NCBI GenBank assembly: GCA_000697335.1
Contig: JNEM01011231.1
Location: 1-49,924 of the forward strand
Direction of reading: 5' to 3'
Source: Conidiobolus incongruus B7586
Taxonomy: Eukaryota; Entomophthoromycota; Entomophthoromycetes; Entomophthorales; Conidiobolaceae
Length of the DNA stretch: 49,924 nucleotides
In this document: piece by piece, positions 23,391-34,325 of the stretch
Numbering within the stretch: the stretch's first letter is position 1
Layout: each line of letters begins with the position of its first letter
Notes under the pieces: model-generated
Told to the model about the DNA's origin: nothing
Seen by the model: the letters and a program-made list of their open reading frames with translations, nothing else
Database searches by the model: none
Made by a program: the position numbers and the translations under genes

Positions 23391-23463
23391 GCCTCCTTGG
23401 CTCAGTTGGCAGAGCGTCCGCCTAGTAAGCGGAAGGTCACCAGTTCGATTCTGGTAGAAGGCA
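23391..23463 (+). tRNA. tRNA-Thr (AGT)
   Basis: A 73-nt cloverleaf without intron. D stem GCTC/GAGC, anticodon stem TCCGC/GCGGA with loop CTAGTAA (anticodon AGT), and T arm ACCAG-TTCGATT-CTGGT are all intact, with a good B box. The acceptor stem has a single C-A mismatch at pair 5-68. A T-run follows at 23473. It looks functional. Confidence 0.93.
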
Positions 23464-24302
23464 TTGATGATCTTTTTTTATTCCACTAATCTTTTTATTT
23501 TTCTTTTTCATTTATTTATAGTTTTAGTTTTTTATCTTTTTTTTTGTAATATATAAGTGTCTATAATATCTAATTTTAAATATTCTATTAATTTTCAATT
23601 TCTATCAATCACTTAAAATATTAGTTTGATACTTTGATTTTCATTAGTTTCGCATATTAGTCTATTAAATAATGCAAAATCCTTATTTAACTTAATTAGA
23701 TGCAATTCCATTAATACATAAAGAATTTAGTTCATTAAATCAATAAATTGCTCTAGCGAAATAAAAATAATAATAGCGCAGAATATTTTAAGACTCTTTA
23801 ACTTGTTAAATATATGTTCAATTTTACGAATAATTTTATAAAATCTATAGTATCTGTAAAATTAATCAATATGAAAAAATCTTCAAATTTGTGATTCGAA
23901 TCCAGTCTTGAACTTTGCATTTTTATTGGAATTGGCTAATATATAGTTAATATCAATATTAAATAATACAAATAACTCGTGGATATTTAATTGATTTGAT
24001 ATCAACTATATTTTTTTACAATCAGAAATACAATCATTTTAGATTTTAAAGATAATCAACTTAAATCTTTTTGAAATAGATGATTAGTATAGTTTATAAA
24101 TCACTCAGTTTATTGATTCTGAAAAAAATTACCTTTAAATTTGAGAGTATTATGATCAATTAATAAAATTTGAATCTAATTGATAAAATATCGCATTAAT
24201 AGCATCTTGATACAAAGTGATAACTAAATACAAAATATTATAAAAACAGTTTATTATACTTAGAGATTAGATACACAATATAAAAATTCATATTATACGG
24301 AA
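23464..24302. other. AT-rich spacer
   Basis: 840 nt between tRNA-Thr and the 3' end of MCM3. Only the tRNA terminator T-run is recognised. Confidence 0.5.
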
Positions 24303-26951
24303 TTAGATAACAAGAATGATACCATCACGATACATAATTAAGTTCTCATCCTGCATTCTTTCAAGAGCAAGCTCAGCATCTGCCCTTGTGAATTGTGGGG
24401 CACCGGATTGGCTTCGGATGAAAGATAAAACTTGATCTATGGAGATTTCAGACACTTGATGCTCGTCGATAGCTTGTCTTAATAATTCACGGAATTTCGA
24501 ATGATGCGCTTCAGGAAGCTCATAATCCATACGGTCATCGTTTGTTTCATTTGCAGGATGTGCAACTGACGTATTGGGTTGTGATTGGGGATCGGGATTG
24601 AGTGTTGTTGAGCTCTGACCATTTTGAGTAGCAAACGAGCGAGTGACGCGAGTAGTAGGACGAGGTTGATTATTACCTCCATAATAGGTATCATCAGTGT
24701 CCATCTCATCATCAGAGTCATCAGAATCAACTTCCTCTTCAACGACAGTTCCATTGGCACGGACTCTTCTTCTCTTTCCTTTAACCTTCGTCTTGGTTTC
24801 TTGAAACATAGCAAATCGCATAATTTCGTAGGCAACTTCAGCATCCTTCTTAGTAACGGAGCTGGAGAGACGTGCTTTGGCGTGAGCAGTGGACAATCTA
24901 ATGAGTGTTTCGAGGGTACGAGCAGTGACTGGAAGAGTCTTTCTGCGCGTTTCGGGAAGAGCACCATTACGAAGATCAGAGTAGAATCCTTGGATGGAAT
25001 TAGCAGCTTCGGGCGTGAGGACGGGTTGAATTTCAGTCTTAGCATAGTGAATGTATTTCTTGATAAAGGAGGATGTCAAAACATCTCTGGGCTTGACACC
25101 GTTGACAGCAGGCCCTTTACCAGGAACACCAGCATGTTCTGAGTAAACTCCTTTTACAAAAATTTCAGAAGTAGCATCTTCATCTTGCTCATTTTGGTTA
25201 TCGTCAACAAGATCGTTATAGCCTAAATAAGAATTGTAGGTTTCAAGAATAGGAGCTCCAGCGTTGACATTGGGAGGAACATATTGATGCATTTTGAGAA
25301 CATGGTCAGAAATCCTACGATCGTTTGATTCTTCAATACGGTCCAAAACAATGAACAACAAATCGAAACGAGATAGTAATGAATCAGGAAGAGCAATATT
25401 CTTGTGAGGATCTTTGGTTTCATCATATTGACCAAAAATAGGGTTAGAAGCAGCAAGGACTGAACAACGAGCATTCAAAGTAGTATGGATACCAGCTTTA
25501 GAGATAGTGACCGTTTGCTGTTCCATTACTTCGTGAATAGCAACACGATCAACATCACTCATTTTATCAAATTCATCAATACAAACAACACCTCGATCGG
25601 CCAAAACCATAGCACCTGCTTCTAATTTTCTATCACCAGTATCAGGATCGGTGGTAACAGCAGCAGTTAAACCAACACCAGATGAACCTCTACCAGTAGT
25701 AGCAACACCAAGGTTAGCCATATTTAAAACGTAGCGTAAAGTCTGAGATTTAGCAGTGGAGGGATCACCAACAAGTAAAATGTTAATATCACCACGAATG
25801 TGAGTACCATTATCTAAATTTTTTTCGACACCACCCAACAACATCAAAGCAATAGCTTTCTTGATATAGCTGTGTCCATAGACTGAAGGCATAAGAGATT
25901 GAGAAAGTAAATCAAAAATTTTACCTCTTCTGGCGATTTGTTTGATGTTTCTCTTGTCATCATCAGTTAAAACGATGGTGGAGGGAATAGAGGTAGATGA
26001 GCTGGATTTAGAACCAATGACGGAGATGTGATTGGTAATTAAAGCGGTACGAAAGGTGGCATTACCATTTTTACCACCACCCAAGGATCTGTAAACACCA
26101 GAAATGCGGACACGATCACCTGGCTTGATTTGATCAACCAAGTCATCATCAAGAAGAACTTCAACAGATCGAGGAAGCTGCCCAGGAGGGGCTCTTTCGG
26201 GCATCTCTTGAACGCTAATATTTTGATGATCTTTGTAAATTGAGAGACCATATTCAGTCATCAATAAATTATTTTCAGCATCGGTAGTAGGATAAGCAGT
26301 ACCAGTGGCACCAAGGTTAGAGCCAGACATGGTTAATTTGGTTGAATCTCTGTATTCTTTGTACATGAAAGACTTTTTTGCTTCGCAATAGTGAACACTT
26401 CTGACTACTTTGGGTCGAAAAAGGGAGCATTTGGTGACAATACCTTCTAGGGAGACCATCTTTCCTATGAATCGGGATTGTAATGAACGGGGATTGACAT
26501 GGTGATCACCAAAGCTGCCAACTAAACCGACAGAATATTGGTCATATATGTTGAATGGGAGAGCTAATGAATCGGCAGTGTTTCTAGCTACTTCTTTGAG
26601 GGCTTCTTCCAGAGCGGTAAAGTAGTTACTGGGATCTTTTAAAATTCTATGTAACTTTGGAATAAATACTTATTTTGACTAAATTTTATGTAAAAACTTA
26701 CCTGTCAGCTAACTCAGCTTTAAATACTCTAATGTGATCTAAATCAACAATTAATCTCTTTTCTTCGCTAGTCAAAAGCTTTTCAATTTGATGCAGGTAA
26801 ATTCTCTTCCCTTCCTAATAATAATATTAATTAAATTATTGAAGATTAAACTCTATTTTCTTACATCATTAGTAAAATATTCTTTAAACTGCCTTATTCT
26901 TTGAGCTTGTAATTCAACTCCTAACATTCCGTTAGAATCGTTTATATCCAT
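24303..26951 (-). CDS. MCM3: MCM3 subunit of the replicative DNA helicase
   Basis: Exons 26865-26951, 26702-26814 and 24303-26646 give 847 residues, typical of MCM3. An N-terminal OB/zinc-type region (VSLEGIVTKCSLFRPKVVRSVHYC) precedes the AAA+ core. The core has Walker A GDPSTAKS (about 360-367), TGRGSSGVGLTAAV (about 385-400), Walker B VCIDEFDKM (about 421-429) and arginine finger SRFDLLF (about 492-498). An acidic, Lys/Arg-rich linker at about 690-780 could carry nuclear localisation, and a winged-helix-like C terminus closes the protein. STAKSQ and the VSLEGIVTKCS start identify the MCM3 branch. It functions in the MCM2-7 ring in origin licensing. Introns are 50 and 55 nt. The upstream TTCGCGAA site suggests G1/S control. 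Confidence 0.96.
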
Positions 26952-27144
26952 TTCAGCTAATTATCTTTATCTTTATCTTTATTTTATAAACTAATATGAT
27001 CTTATCGTAAAATTATTTTTAATTAATTTAATATGCTCTTATTAAAGTTAGTTAATTGAGCTATTGGAAATGATAGATATAATTGTAACTAAACTACAAG
27101 GAATTTTTTCTTTTATACCCATATTTTGTATTCGTCCAATCAAA

Positions 27145-27152
27145 TTCGCGAA
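27145..27152. promoter_or_regulatory. TTCGCGAA palindrome in the MCM3 promoter (SBF/MBF/E2F-like)
   Basis: TTCGCGAAAA stands out in DNA with almost no CG, about 195 nt upstream of the MCM3 start. It matches the core of fungal SCB/MCB-class (CGCGAAA) and E2F-type sites that drive S-phase genes. CCAAT-like sequences lie at 27136-27140 and 27170-27174. Confidence 0.45.
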
Positions 27153-27607
27153 AAATTCTCATCTTTAGCCAATTGACTTTGGAGTTGGAATTGGTCACGA
27201 AATTAGCCAATAACTGATGCCCTTTAAGAAATTGATTTCTTTGTTTTGAATGTTTCTGAGCCAATCAAAATCTTTGTGAGAATATTCAGCCATAACAATA
27301 AATAATGCTGATGTATGAATTAAAATTTTGAGCTTCGTTTGCTCAAATATATTTTGAAATTGCTCAACTATTTTGACCAAAGTGTAAATAATCTATTAAC
27401 ACATTATAGCAAGAATCCAATAAAAATTAATTGATCTGGAAGGATATACTTTATCATTTATAATAGTTTATGATATTGATTGTATCATTTGTATCAAATG
27501 AAAAATATAACCAGCACCAATCATATCAATATTAACACATTAAAAGTTAAAAAATAAATTAGTTGTTCTAATGGAAAATATAGATGAAAAGAATCCAAAT
27601 TGACTTT

Positions 27608-27680
27608 TGGAGAATTGGTATATCGATCCCCGTGCATCTCGCATGCTAAGCGAGGACTCTACCATCTGAGATAATTCCCC
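27608..27680 (-). tRNA. tRNA-Ala (AGC), T arm degraded; likely pseudogene
   Basis: 73 nt on the minus strand with an intact acceptor stem, D loop AGATGGTA and anticodon stem/loop CTCGC-TTAGCAT-GCGAG, giving AGC (Ala). The T stem is broken: CGGGG faces TACCA, with two mismatches and a wobble. D-stem pair 10-25 is T-T. The nearest T-run downstream is about 25 nt away. The gene body is recognisable but processing and function are doubtful. Confidence 0.65.
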
Positions 27681-28240
27681 ATTTTAGGGTTTGTGACAAT
27701 TGTTGTCTGATTGATACCTTTTCTCACTCAAAATCACTATCAAGTCCCCAAACAATCTAATCAGATCATATTAACATTCTACCAGCCCCACGGCCAAGTG
27801 GGCTCATTATTACTCAATCGTTGCATACTCATGTCAACATTTTTCACTTAATTCTAAGTAGGTCTTTCTCTCTCTTCTTTTTACAAATAAACCTTTCCCT
27901 GCTTCCAAAAACTACTCTCTTAGTATATTCAAGTAATCACCTATAGCTCCACTTGAGTCAACTTCCATTATTCACTCTACACTAGTTCCTATTGATATCT
28001 TGTGATTCTGTCTCCCTAGAATGCCAGATCCTCACACCGCCACTGTTGCTACTGATCTAATCCCTCTTTTCAGCGCCCCGTTTACAAGTGATCATGGCTG
28101 GATAGCCAGAGAACTGATCATCGGTAATCTATCCCAGTTTGCAGGTGCCATGCTTCACAACCTGACCTACCCAATGGCTTTGTCAGTATCCTCGGTGACT
28201 CTTTAAGAGCTAATAACCGCGACAAGGTTGTAATATTCTA
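27681..28240 (+). mobile_element. GC-richer island beside a tRNA gene; possible retroelement relic
   Basis: About 560 nt with clearly higher GC than both flanks starts right next to the tRNA-Ala 5' end and stops abruptly near 28240. It contains a CT-rich leader and an open frame (28021-28206, 61 residues beginning MPDPHTATVATDLIP) whose codon use is unlike host genes. Position directly upstream of a Pol III gene and a leader followed by a short coding start would suit a truncated, old LTR-type retroelement, but no long terminal repeat or known domain was identified. Family and age are unknown; it does not look whole. Confidence 0.35.
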
Positions 28241-29558
28241 AATCAATTATCAAAAATAAATGATTCCCAAATATATCAATATATTAATTTATTTAAATAC
28301 AACTTAATATTACATAATCTTCATTAGAAATTTATTATAACTGTATTTCAATTTTTTAAATTTTTTCTTTTGATATAATAATTTGATTTTAAAATTGTCT
28401 ATTAACAAACTAATTCATATTTTGCTATTTGATGAGATTTTAAAATTATAACCTTTTCGATGATTGTGCCCAGTCATAATGCCTATAATGTAATTTCTGA
28501 TCCAAACTCAATTAATAATATAAAATATTTATCTTCATTGAATTATAGACAAAATGGGTATATATATTACTAATCAATTTATTGACTAGAAAATTTCTAA
28601 ATTTAGTGCAAAATGCATGAATTATAAAATCAAAATATATACAAATTTGATTGATCTAAATTTATATAATGACTTGAATCTATATTCAATAACTATAATC
28701 ATAGTATAAATGCATGTTAAATATTAAATATAAAATAGATCAAAGTGACGACATATATTATATATTTGAAAACAAGGATTTGCAAAACTATATCTATCGA
28801 CTGTATGGTGATATTTATATTATACTATTTCAATAGTAATAATTTAGAATATGATTTTTATATAAGATCTTTATATAGATGAATACTATAATATATCCAA
28901 TCAACTAATTATTTTGGAATATAACAAAATTATAATTTATTGCAATATTAAAGAGAATATACTATATAATTTTAAACCACTGAAAAATAGATAGAAAATC
29001 ATATACTCATGATTTTTTATTACTTATTTTAATTTGTTGAACAATATATAGAATTCTATTTTGAAATATTTTATCGGCTGTATTTTAATTAATTTGGTCA
29101 GCCTAATATCTTATCAAAACATTATTTTAAAATATGTTCAACAATATACAAATATATTATTTTACTCTTTATTTTTTATTATGATCATAAGTAATTTTAA
29201 CTATTACCAGTTCATCAAAATTTTTAAATATATATTGATCTTGTTTATTAGGAATATTTTATATCAAATTGTAAACAACTTAGATATATATATCATTCAT
29301 ATCCAGATTTATTTAAGATTCTTAAATAATAAATAAAATTCATATTATTTAATTTCTATTTTAGTTTAAACTACTAACTTAATCATTTATTGAACAAATA
29401 TATTCTAAATTATATCAAAATTTATGAAGCTTGCAACTTCTAAATTTGACACATGATGACAAAAATTGAAAATCAGAATAAATTTATAATTAATTCACGC
29501 TATAGGAAATTGGACATAAACTATAATATCTAGTATAAGAGGCCTTTAATTATTCCAA
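28241..29558. other. AT-rich spacer
   Basis: 1.3 kb with no supported gene. An open stretch of 91 codons (29061-29336) consists of Ile/Phe/Leu/Tyr codons expected by chance in such AT-rich DNA. Confidence 0.45.
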
Positions 29559-29993
29559 ATGCATCACTGTTATCACTCAATAATTTTGAACTTCAATACC
29601 GAATGTTATAACGACTATACTGCGATGCAGATGAATCACTCTCAATTACTATATACCAAATTAACTCAGGATTTAATTAATACTGTCACTTATTTGATAT
29701 ATAACTCTCCTATATTTTTATTAGGGTAATTTCGATATTATTCTTTTGTCTAATGACTAACACACTATAGTGTCACAACGCTTCTAACATTCTTTTTCGT
29801 CGAAGATTTCAAATTTTTACTCCAGTTTGAACGTTTATTACATTATTTGGGTTTGGGAACGAATTTACCTTGGTCTTGGGTGTATTACACTATGACAGCA
29901 GTATTCATCTTTACCTTTGTAGAGTTAGGTATTTGTGTGTACTTCGATTGGGAGTTTATTTCTAAAAAGTTGGGTAAAATACGTATTTTGTAA
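29559..29993 (+). CDS. Unrecognised small membrane protein, 129 residues
   Basis: Two exons (29559-29725 and 29771-29993) joined by a 45-nt GT-AG intron keep one open frame of 129 residues. The GC and codon quality here is above the flanking spacer. Two hydrophobic segments are visible: residues about 41-66 (TYLIYNSPIFLLGVTTLLTFFFV) split by the intron, and about 94-115 (VYYTMTAVFIFTFVELGICVYF). Between them lies EDFKFLLQFERLLHYLGLG. I do not recognise a family. A second possible intron (GTAAAATACG to CTCTAG at about 29974-30021) would shorten the end by five residues. It is either a two-pass membrane protein or the surviving end of a larger transporter or receptor. Confidence 0.5.
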
Positions 29994-30832
29994 TTTTACT
30001 ATTTCAAAGCGATATCTCTAGGTTAGGCTATTGATTCTTTGTACTTGTATCATTTTAATATATAACGTTTTTAATTTTTAACTCATATTGTGTATATATC
30101 GATTTGAAAGTGTTTCTTACCATATGATATATATCGAGTACAGTTTCAATCTCTTTATACTTGAAGCACTTTTATATAACATTCAAACTATATTAATAAA
30201 TTTAGTTTGTTTGTTCTTTCCTTGATTACATAATTTGACGAATATTCCAGTTCACTAATATATACTATTCAACACTAAAATTTTCACAAATATTATTTAA
30301 ATAAATTAATATCCGTCCATTGGCAAATATATATTTTCTCAAGTTTACATTCAGCTTGCTAAATTCATTCTCTTGATTTAGATATTAAAATGACTTAATG
30401 CTGATTCTTTATTATTTAAATCATTTATTCTGAAATAATAGTTAGAATGGGATTATCGTAATTAACTTGATAATTGATTTTTCTCTATTAAAATGATTGC
30501 CTCAAAATCATTAACTACTTTTTAATATATTTTGGTTTATTCAAATACGCCAAATAATTCAATGCTCAGTATTTCCAAAAAATTAGCAAGATAATATAAA
30601 AATCAAATTAAAATTGTTATTATATATAGTTGAAATCTACAGTTCATGGCTTAAATAACATTATTTGATATTTATTAAATATTTATATGATTAAAATATA
30701 ACAATAATGATTTTATTATGGTTAATATAGATTTTAAAGGTTGAAAAGAATATGATATATTAACACGGAAAGTTAATGATATTGGTAATTTTGATCATGT
30801 TGAAATATAATCAATCATGAATGGTATCTTAA
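29994..30832. other. AT-rich spacer
   Basis: 840 nt of convergent spacer with nothing recognised. Confidence 0.5.
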
Positions 30833-32299
30833 CTATTCGGGTTTGGGACGGTGAGTATCGACTGCGTGGATATCAGCCTTAAATCTATCTTCTTTCGTTC
30901 CATAAGCCATAGGTGTTAATTTGATAAGTGTATGAAGAGGAATCTTGAGGTAGGGTAATTCTTCTTGATTGTAATTCATGAAGTAAGCGTAGATACATCT
31001 CAAGATGGCTTGATGACCAACGATAAGAATATTTCCTTGACGTTCAAGCTCCATGATGACGGGTTCAAGACGCAATACAACATCCTTGTAAGATTCACCC
31101 CCACGGTAACGATAGTTATATTTGTCATGATCTCTATTCATGAAATCCTCAGGGTACATTTGTTCAATTTCTTCGTAAGTCATACCATCACAAACCCCAG
31201 CATCCAATTCATCCAAGGCTTTCCATTGCAATTGAGGATAATCAAGGTTCTTAGCTGTGGCAATTGTACGACGAGCTGTGGATGTCCATACCTTGATCTT
31301 CTGTTTACCCAATTGAGCTTTTAAAAGCTCTGGTAAGACTTCAGCATATTGTAAACCACGAGGTGAGAGATCAGAATCACCACCAATTTTACCTTCAACG
31401 TTGAATATGCTTTCACCATGACGTGAGAGATAGATAGCTCTGGGGACAATATGTAAATTCATAAGATAATAAACAATCCTGGATTCGAGATAGCCTCTAA
31501 TTTTGTTGACAACCACTTTAGATCCAACGTTAATCAATTTAATGAATGTCAAATCCAAATCAGTAATAGTTTCATATGCAGATTCATAATGAGCTATCCT
31601 CGTTTGGAAATCTTCAACTACTTCTTTACCCTCTTTAACGTCCTTATAATCTGGAGATCCTGTCTTAACAGCCATAATATTCTGCAATACGATATTTTGA
31701 TCGTCACAAATACTCTCAATAAACATCACTTGAATACCCTCCTTCTCGCACTGTTCAGTAAGGTACTTACGACGAGAATTAGTAGAGTTAGTAGCATCGT
31801 AAAGAGCTAAACCACCGTCTTCCTCTTTAAACCAACGGAACATGTCTTCCAAAGCCATACGGGCAGCAGCAAAGCGTTGTTCGGTAGTTTCTTCGTTATG
31901 GGGATCGAAGAAGGAGTGGGGGACGTGAGCTCCCCATAATTCACGACGATAGTTACCTACATTAAACACTTTGGACTTAACACCTAACCAATTCATATAT
32001 CTGACAACTATAATAATAAATAAAAGGTGAATAAAAGTGAGTAATCAGTGTTATGAATGAAATGTACCTTTTTGAGCGATATAAGTCTTTCCTCTAGCCG
32101 GTAACCCAACCAACTAAAATAAGTTGAAATCAATTTTTTCAATAGCAATAACTGTCAGTTAATTTACTTACTACACATGCTAATTTAACATGACCTAGAT
32201 TATCAATCAAAATTATTTGTAATGATTAGAATTAGATCATCTATACCCATTGTAATAAAACTTACCACCAACTGATACAGTTTTCATATTTTGAGTCAT
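30833..32299 (-). CDS. 6-phosphofructo-2-kinase/fructose-2,6-bisphosphatase
   Basis: Exons 32266-32299, 32172-32194, 32068-32113 and 30833-32007 give 425 residues. The N-terminal kinase half has Walker A GLPARGKT (22-29), FNVGNYRREL and DATNSTNSRRK. The C-terminal bisphosphatase half has the phosphohistidine motif SRHGES (His231), an acid residue in LDELDAG (about 301) and a second catalytic His in IVGHQAILR (about 366). Both active sites look intact, so it should both make and remove fructose-2,6-bisphosphate, the regulator of glycolysis versus gluconeogenesis. It lacks the long N- and C-terminal regulatory extensions of yeast Pfk26. Introns are 71, 58 and 60 nt, all in the first 290 nt. Confidence 0.95.
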
Positions 32300-33380
32300 A
32301 AAAAGATATTAATCAATAATAAATATATAAATAATAAAAGTGATAAATATTAAATGTAAGAATAAAAATAATGTATTATATCAATTTCAATTAACTTGAT
32401 AAAAAAGGTACCAGATTACTCTTGAATTCGTTCATTAAAATAAAACTGGGAAATAAAATTGAAAATGGTGTTGTGAATCTCCACAATTCATGATTATTTA
32501 GTGTTAAATATTTCCTAAGATTAATAATAAAAATTTACGGGAATTCACGGAGTTAAAAAGATTCAGAATAACTAGTGTTTTGACTTAAAATAATTAATAG
32601 AATTTTGCTTATTTTAGTAATATTCATTTTTTTTATAAATTTATGAAACCATTTTCTTTGTAATTAAAAGGTGCTCATAAATTTAATGTTAAATTCAAGA
32701 ATGATGTCATATCTTCAAATGTTGGTTAGTATTAATATAAATAAATTTATTGATATCTGTTAAAAAAAATAAAATGATGTTATTTTAATATAATTTTATA
32801 GTAAAAAATATTTTTGAGAATATAATAAGAATTAAAATTGTTTAATCTCAGAATACTTATATTAAATTTGACAAATATAGCTAATCACCATTTTGATGAA
32901 ATAGACTATCATCTTAACAGCACTTAAAATCTCTATAATTATTCAATTTAATACATAGGTTATTTGCTAAGTTTATATAGATATCGTCACTTTTTAAGCT
33001 ATATCTAATTAAACAAGCCCTCAGATTTCTGCAAAGTAAGCTTGAAATTTAATTAAACTACTTATTACACAAGTCAAGGATATCTTACCACAATGTTCTA
33101 CTTTTTACCCTCAATAATTCATCACCATTTGTAGTGTTTATGACCAATTCTAAAGTTTAACACAACTATTATTTAGCAATATAGAATCCAAGTTTAAAGA
33201 TATTCCAACACCTCAAACTTATTAAAATAATAAATTTAAGTTAGAATTATAAATTTATTAATACAAGTATGAATTAAAACCCATTATATCTAATCTGAAT
33301 TATTTAAATATAAATTTTATCCGACCGAACTTTTAAAACGTCATCAAATTCAAAAAATTTAATAATTAGTTGAATTCAAT
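32300..33380. other. Divergent AT-rich spacer
   Basis: 1.1 kb between the starts of the PFK-2 gene and the calmodulin-like gene. A CCCATTAT variant of the upstream element is at 33280-33287, 94 nt before the calmodulin-like start. Otherwise nothing recognised. Confidence 0.45.
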
Positions 33381-33883
33381 ATGTCACTGGTAATGAAGAA
33401 TATCATATGTAACTAATATAAATAAATTAATATTATGCTTAGAAACAAAATTTAGATGATTACAGAATTCAACAACTCAAAGAAGTGTTTTTACAATTCG
33501 ACAAAGATCAGAATAACACTATAGACAAGTCAGAACTCAAGCGACTATTGCGTCAATTGGGTAAATCTTCTAAGCAGTCTACAATTGATAAGTTATTATG
33601 CGATGTGGCTCCAGAAGATCGCAATCATATTACCTTGGATACTTTCTTGTTTATTGCGCCTAAACTCTTCGATGGAGAACCTTCCAATTATAGCGAGGTG
33701 TTTGACGAATTTGACACGGATGGCGATGGCTACCTATCCAAGGATGAACTGATCCAAGCCTTGAAGAATGTGGCACAGTTTACAGACTCCGAATTATCTA
33801 AGATCTTCAGCGAGCTGGATTTGAATCAAGATGGTAAAATCTCAAGAGCTGAGTTTGAGAGTATGGGCAGAAAATTAAATTAG
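33381..33883 (+). CDS. Calmodulin-like EF-hand protein, 149 residues
   Basis: Exon 1 is only 9 nt (33381-33389, Met-Ser-Leu). A 53-nt intron leads to exon 2, 33443-33883. Length equals calmodulin (149), with the two-lobe, four-EF-hand layout. EF1 (23-34, DKDQNNTIDKSE), EF3 (94-105, DTDGDGYLSKDE) and EF4 (129-140, DLNQDGKISRAE) keep all calcium ligands. EF2 (near 59-70, APEDRNHITLDT) has lost its ligands. Identity to true calmodulin is low, so it is a calmodulin-like or myosin-light-chain-like calcium sensor (Cdc4/Mlc1-type binding to an IQ motif is possible) rather than calmodulin itself. Confidence 0.88.
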
Positions 33884-34133
33884 TTGTGAATTATGAGTAA
33901 TGATATATTAAAAATGTATTAATATCAATCTTGACATCATATAACTATTTATTGAGACTGGTGATTTTCACTTTATTAATTTAATAAGAACATAATATGT
34001 AATATACAGCATTCAAAATATGATAAAAACGATCCTGTGAATTGATTAAATATAAAAGAATTTGCTTATTTCAATTAATAAACAAATTATAAAAAATAAT
34101 ACAATATAAATATTAATTGATCCTTTGAATTTC

Positions 34134-34325
34134 TCAATAATGCTTCGTAACCCCAATATGTATATTATCTTTAACGTTCACATAGGATGCTATATTATCA
34201 TTACCAACTATCAAGTCCTGTAGTTTGGAATAGGCGAAATTACAACAGTACGTCATTTTCCAAGTTGCAGTATCAAAATCCATTACCCAGTTAGCAGGCT
34301 AAGAATTACAATTTGAATAGTCCAT
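34134..34325 (-). pseudogene. Unrecognised terminal exon or gene fragment
   Basis: From ATG at 34325 the frame reads MDYSNCNS, one TAG, then PANWVMDFDTATWKMTYCCNFAYSKLQ... to a TGA at 34134. The 55 residues after the TAG look coding (Trp, Cys and Asp placed unlike chance in AT-rich DNA). The TAG is also a plausible acceptor (TTCTTAG), so this may be the last exon of a gene whose upstream exons I could not find. No family recognised. Confidence 0.35.

Noticed and set aside
24479-25474. Long open frames overlapping MCM3 in other frames and strand
   Set aside because: Shadows of the MCM3 coding sequence; the MCM3 frame alone carries conserved motifs.
27195-27380. 61-codon open frame upstream of MCM3
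   Set aside because: No recognisable domain and no supporting exon. It could be a gene scrap, but evidence is too thin to list.
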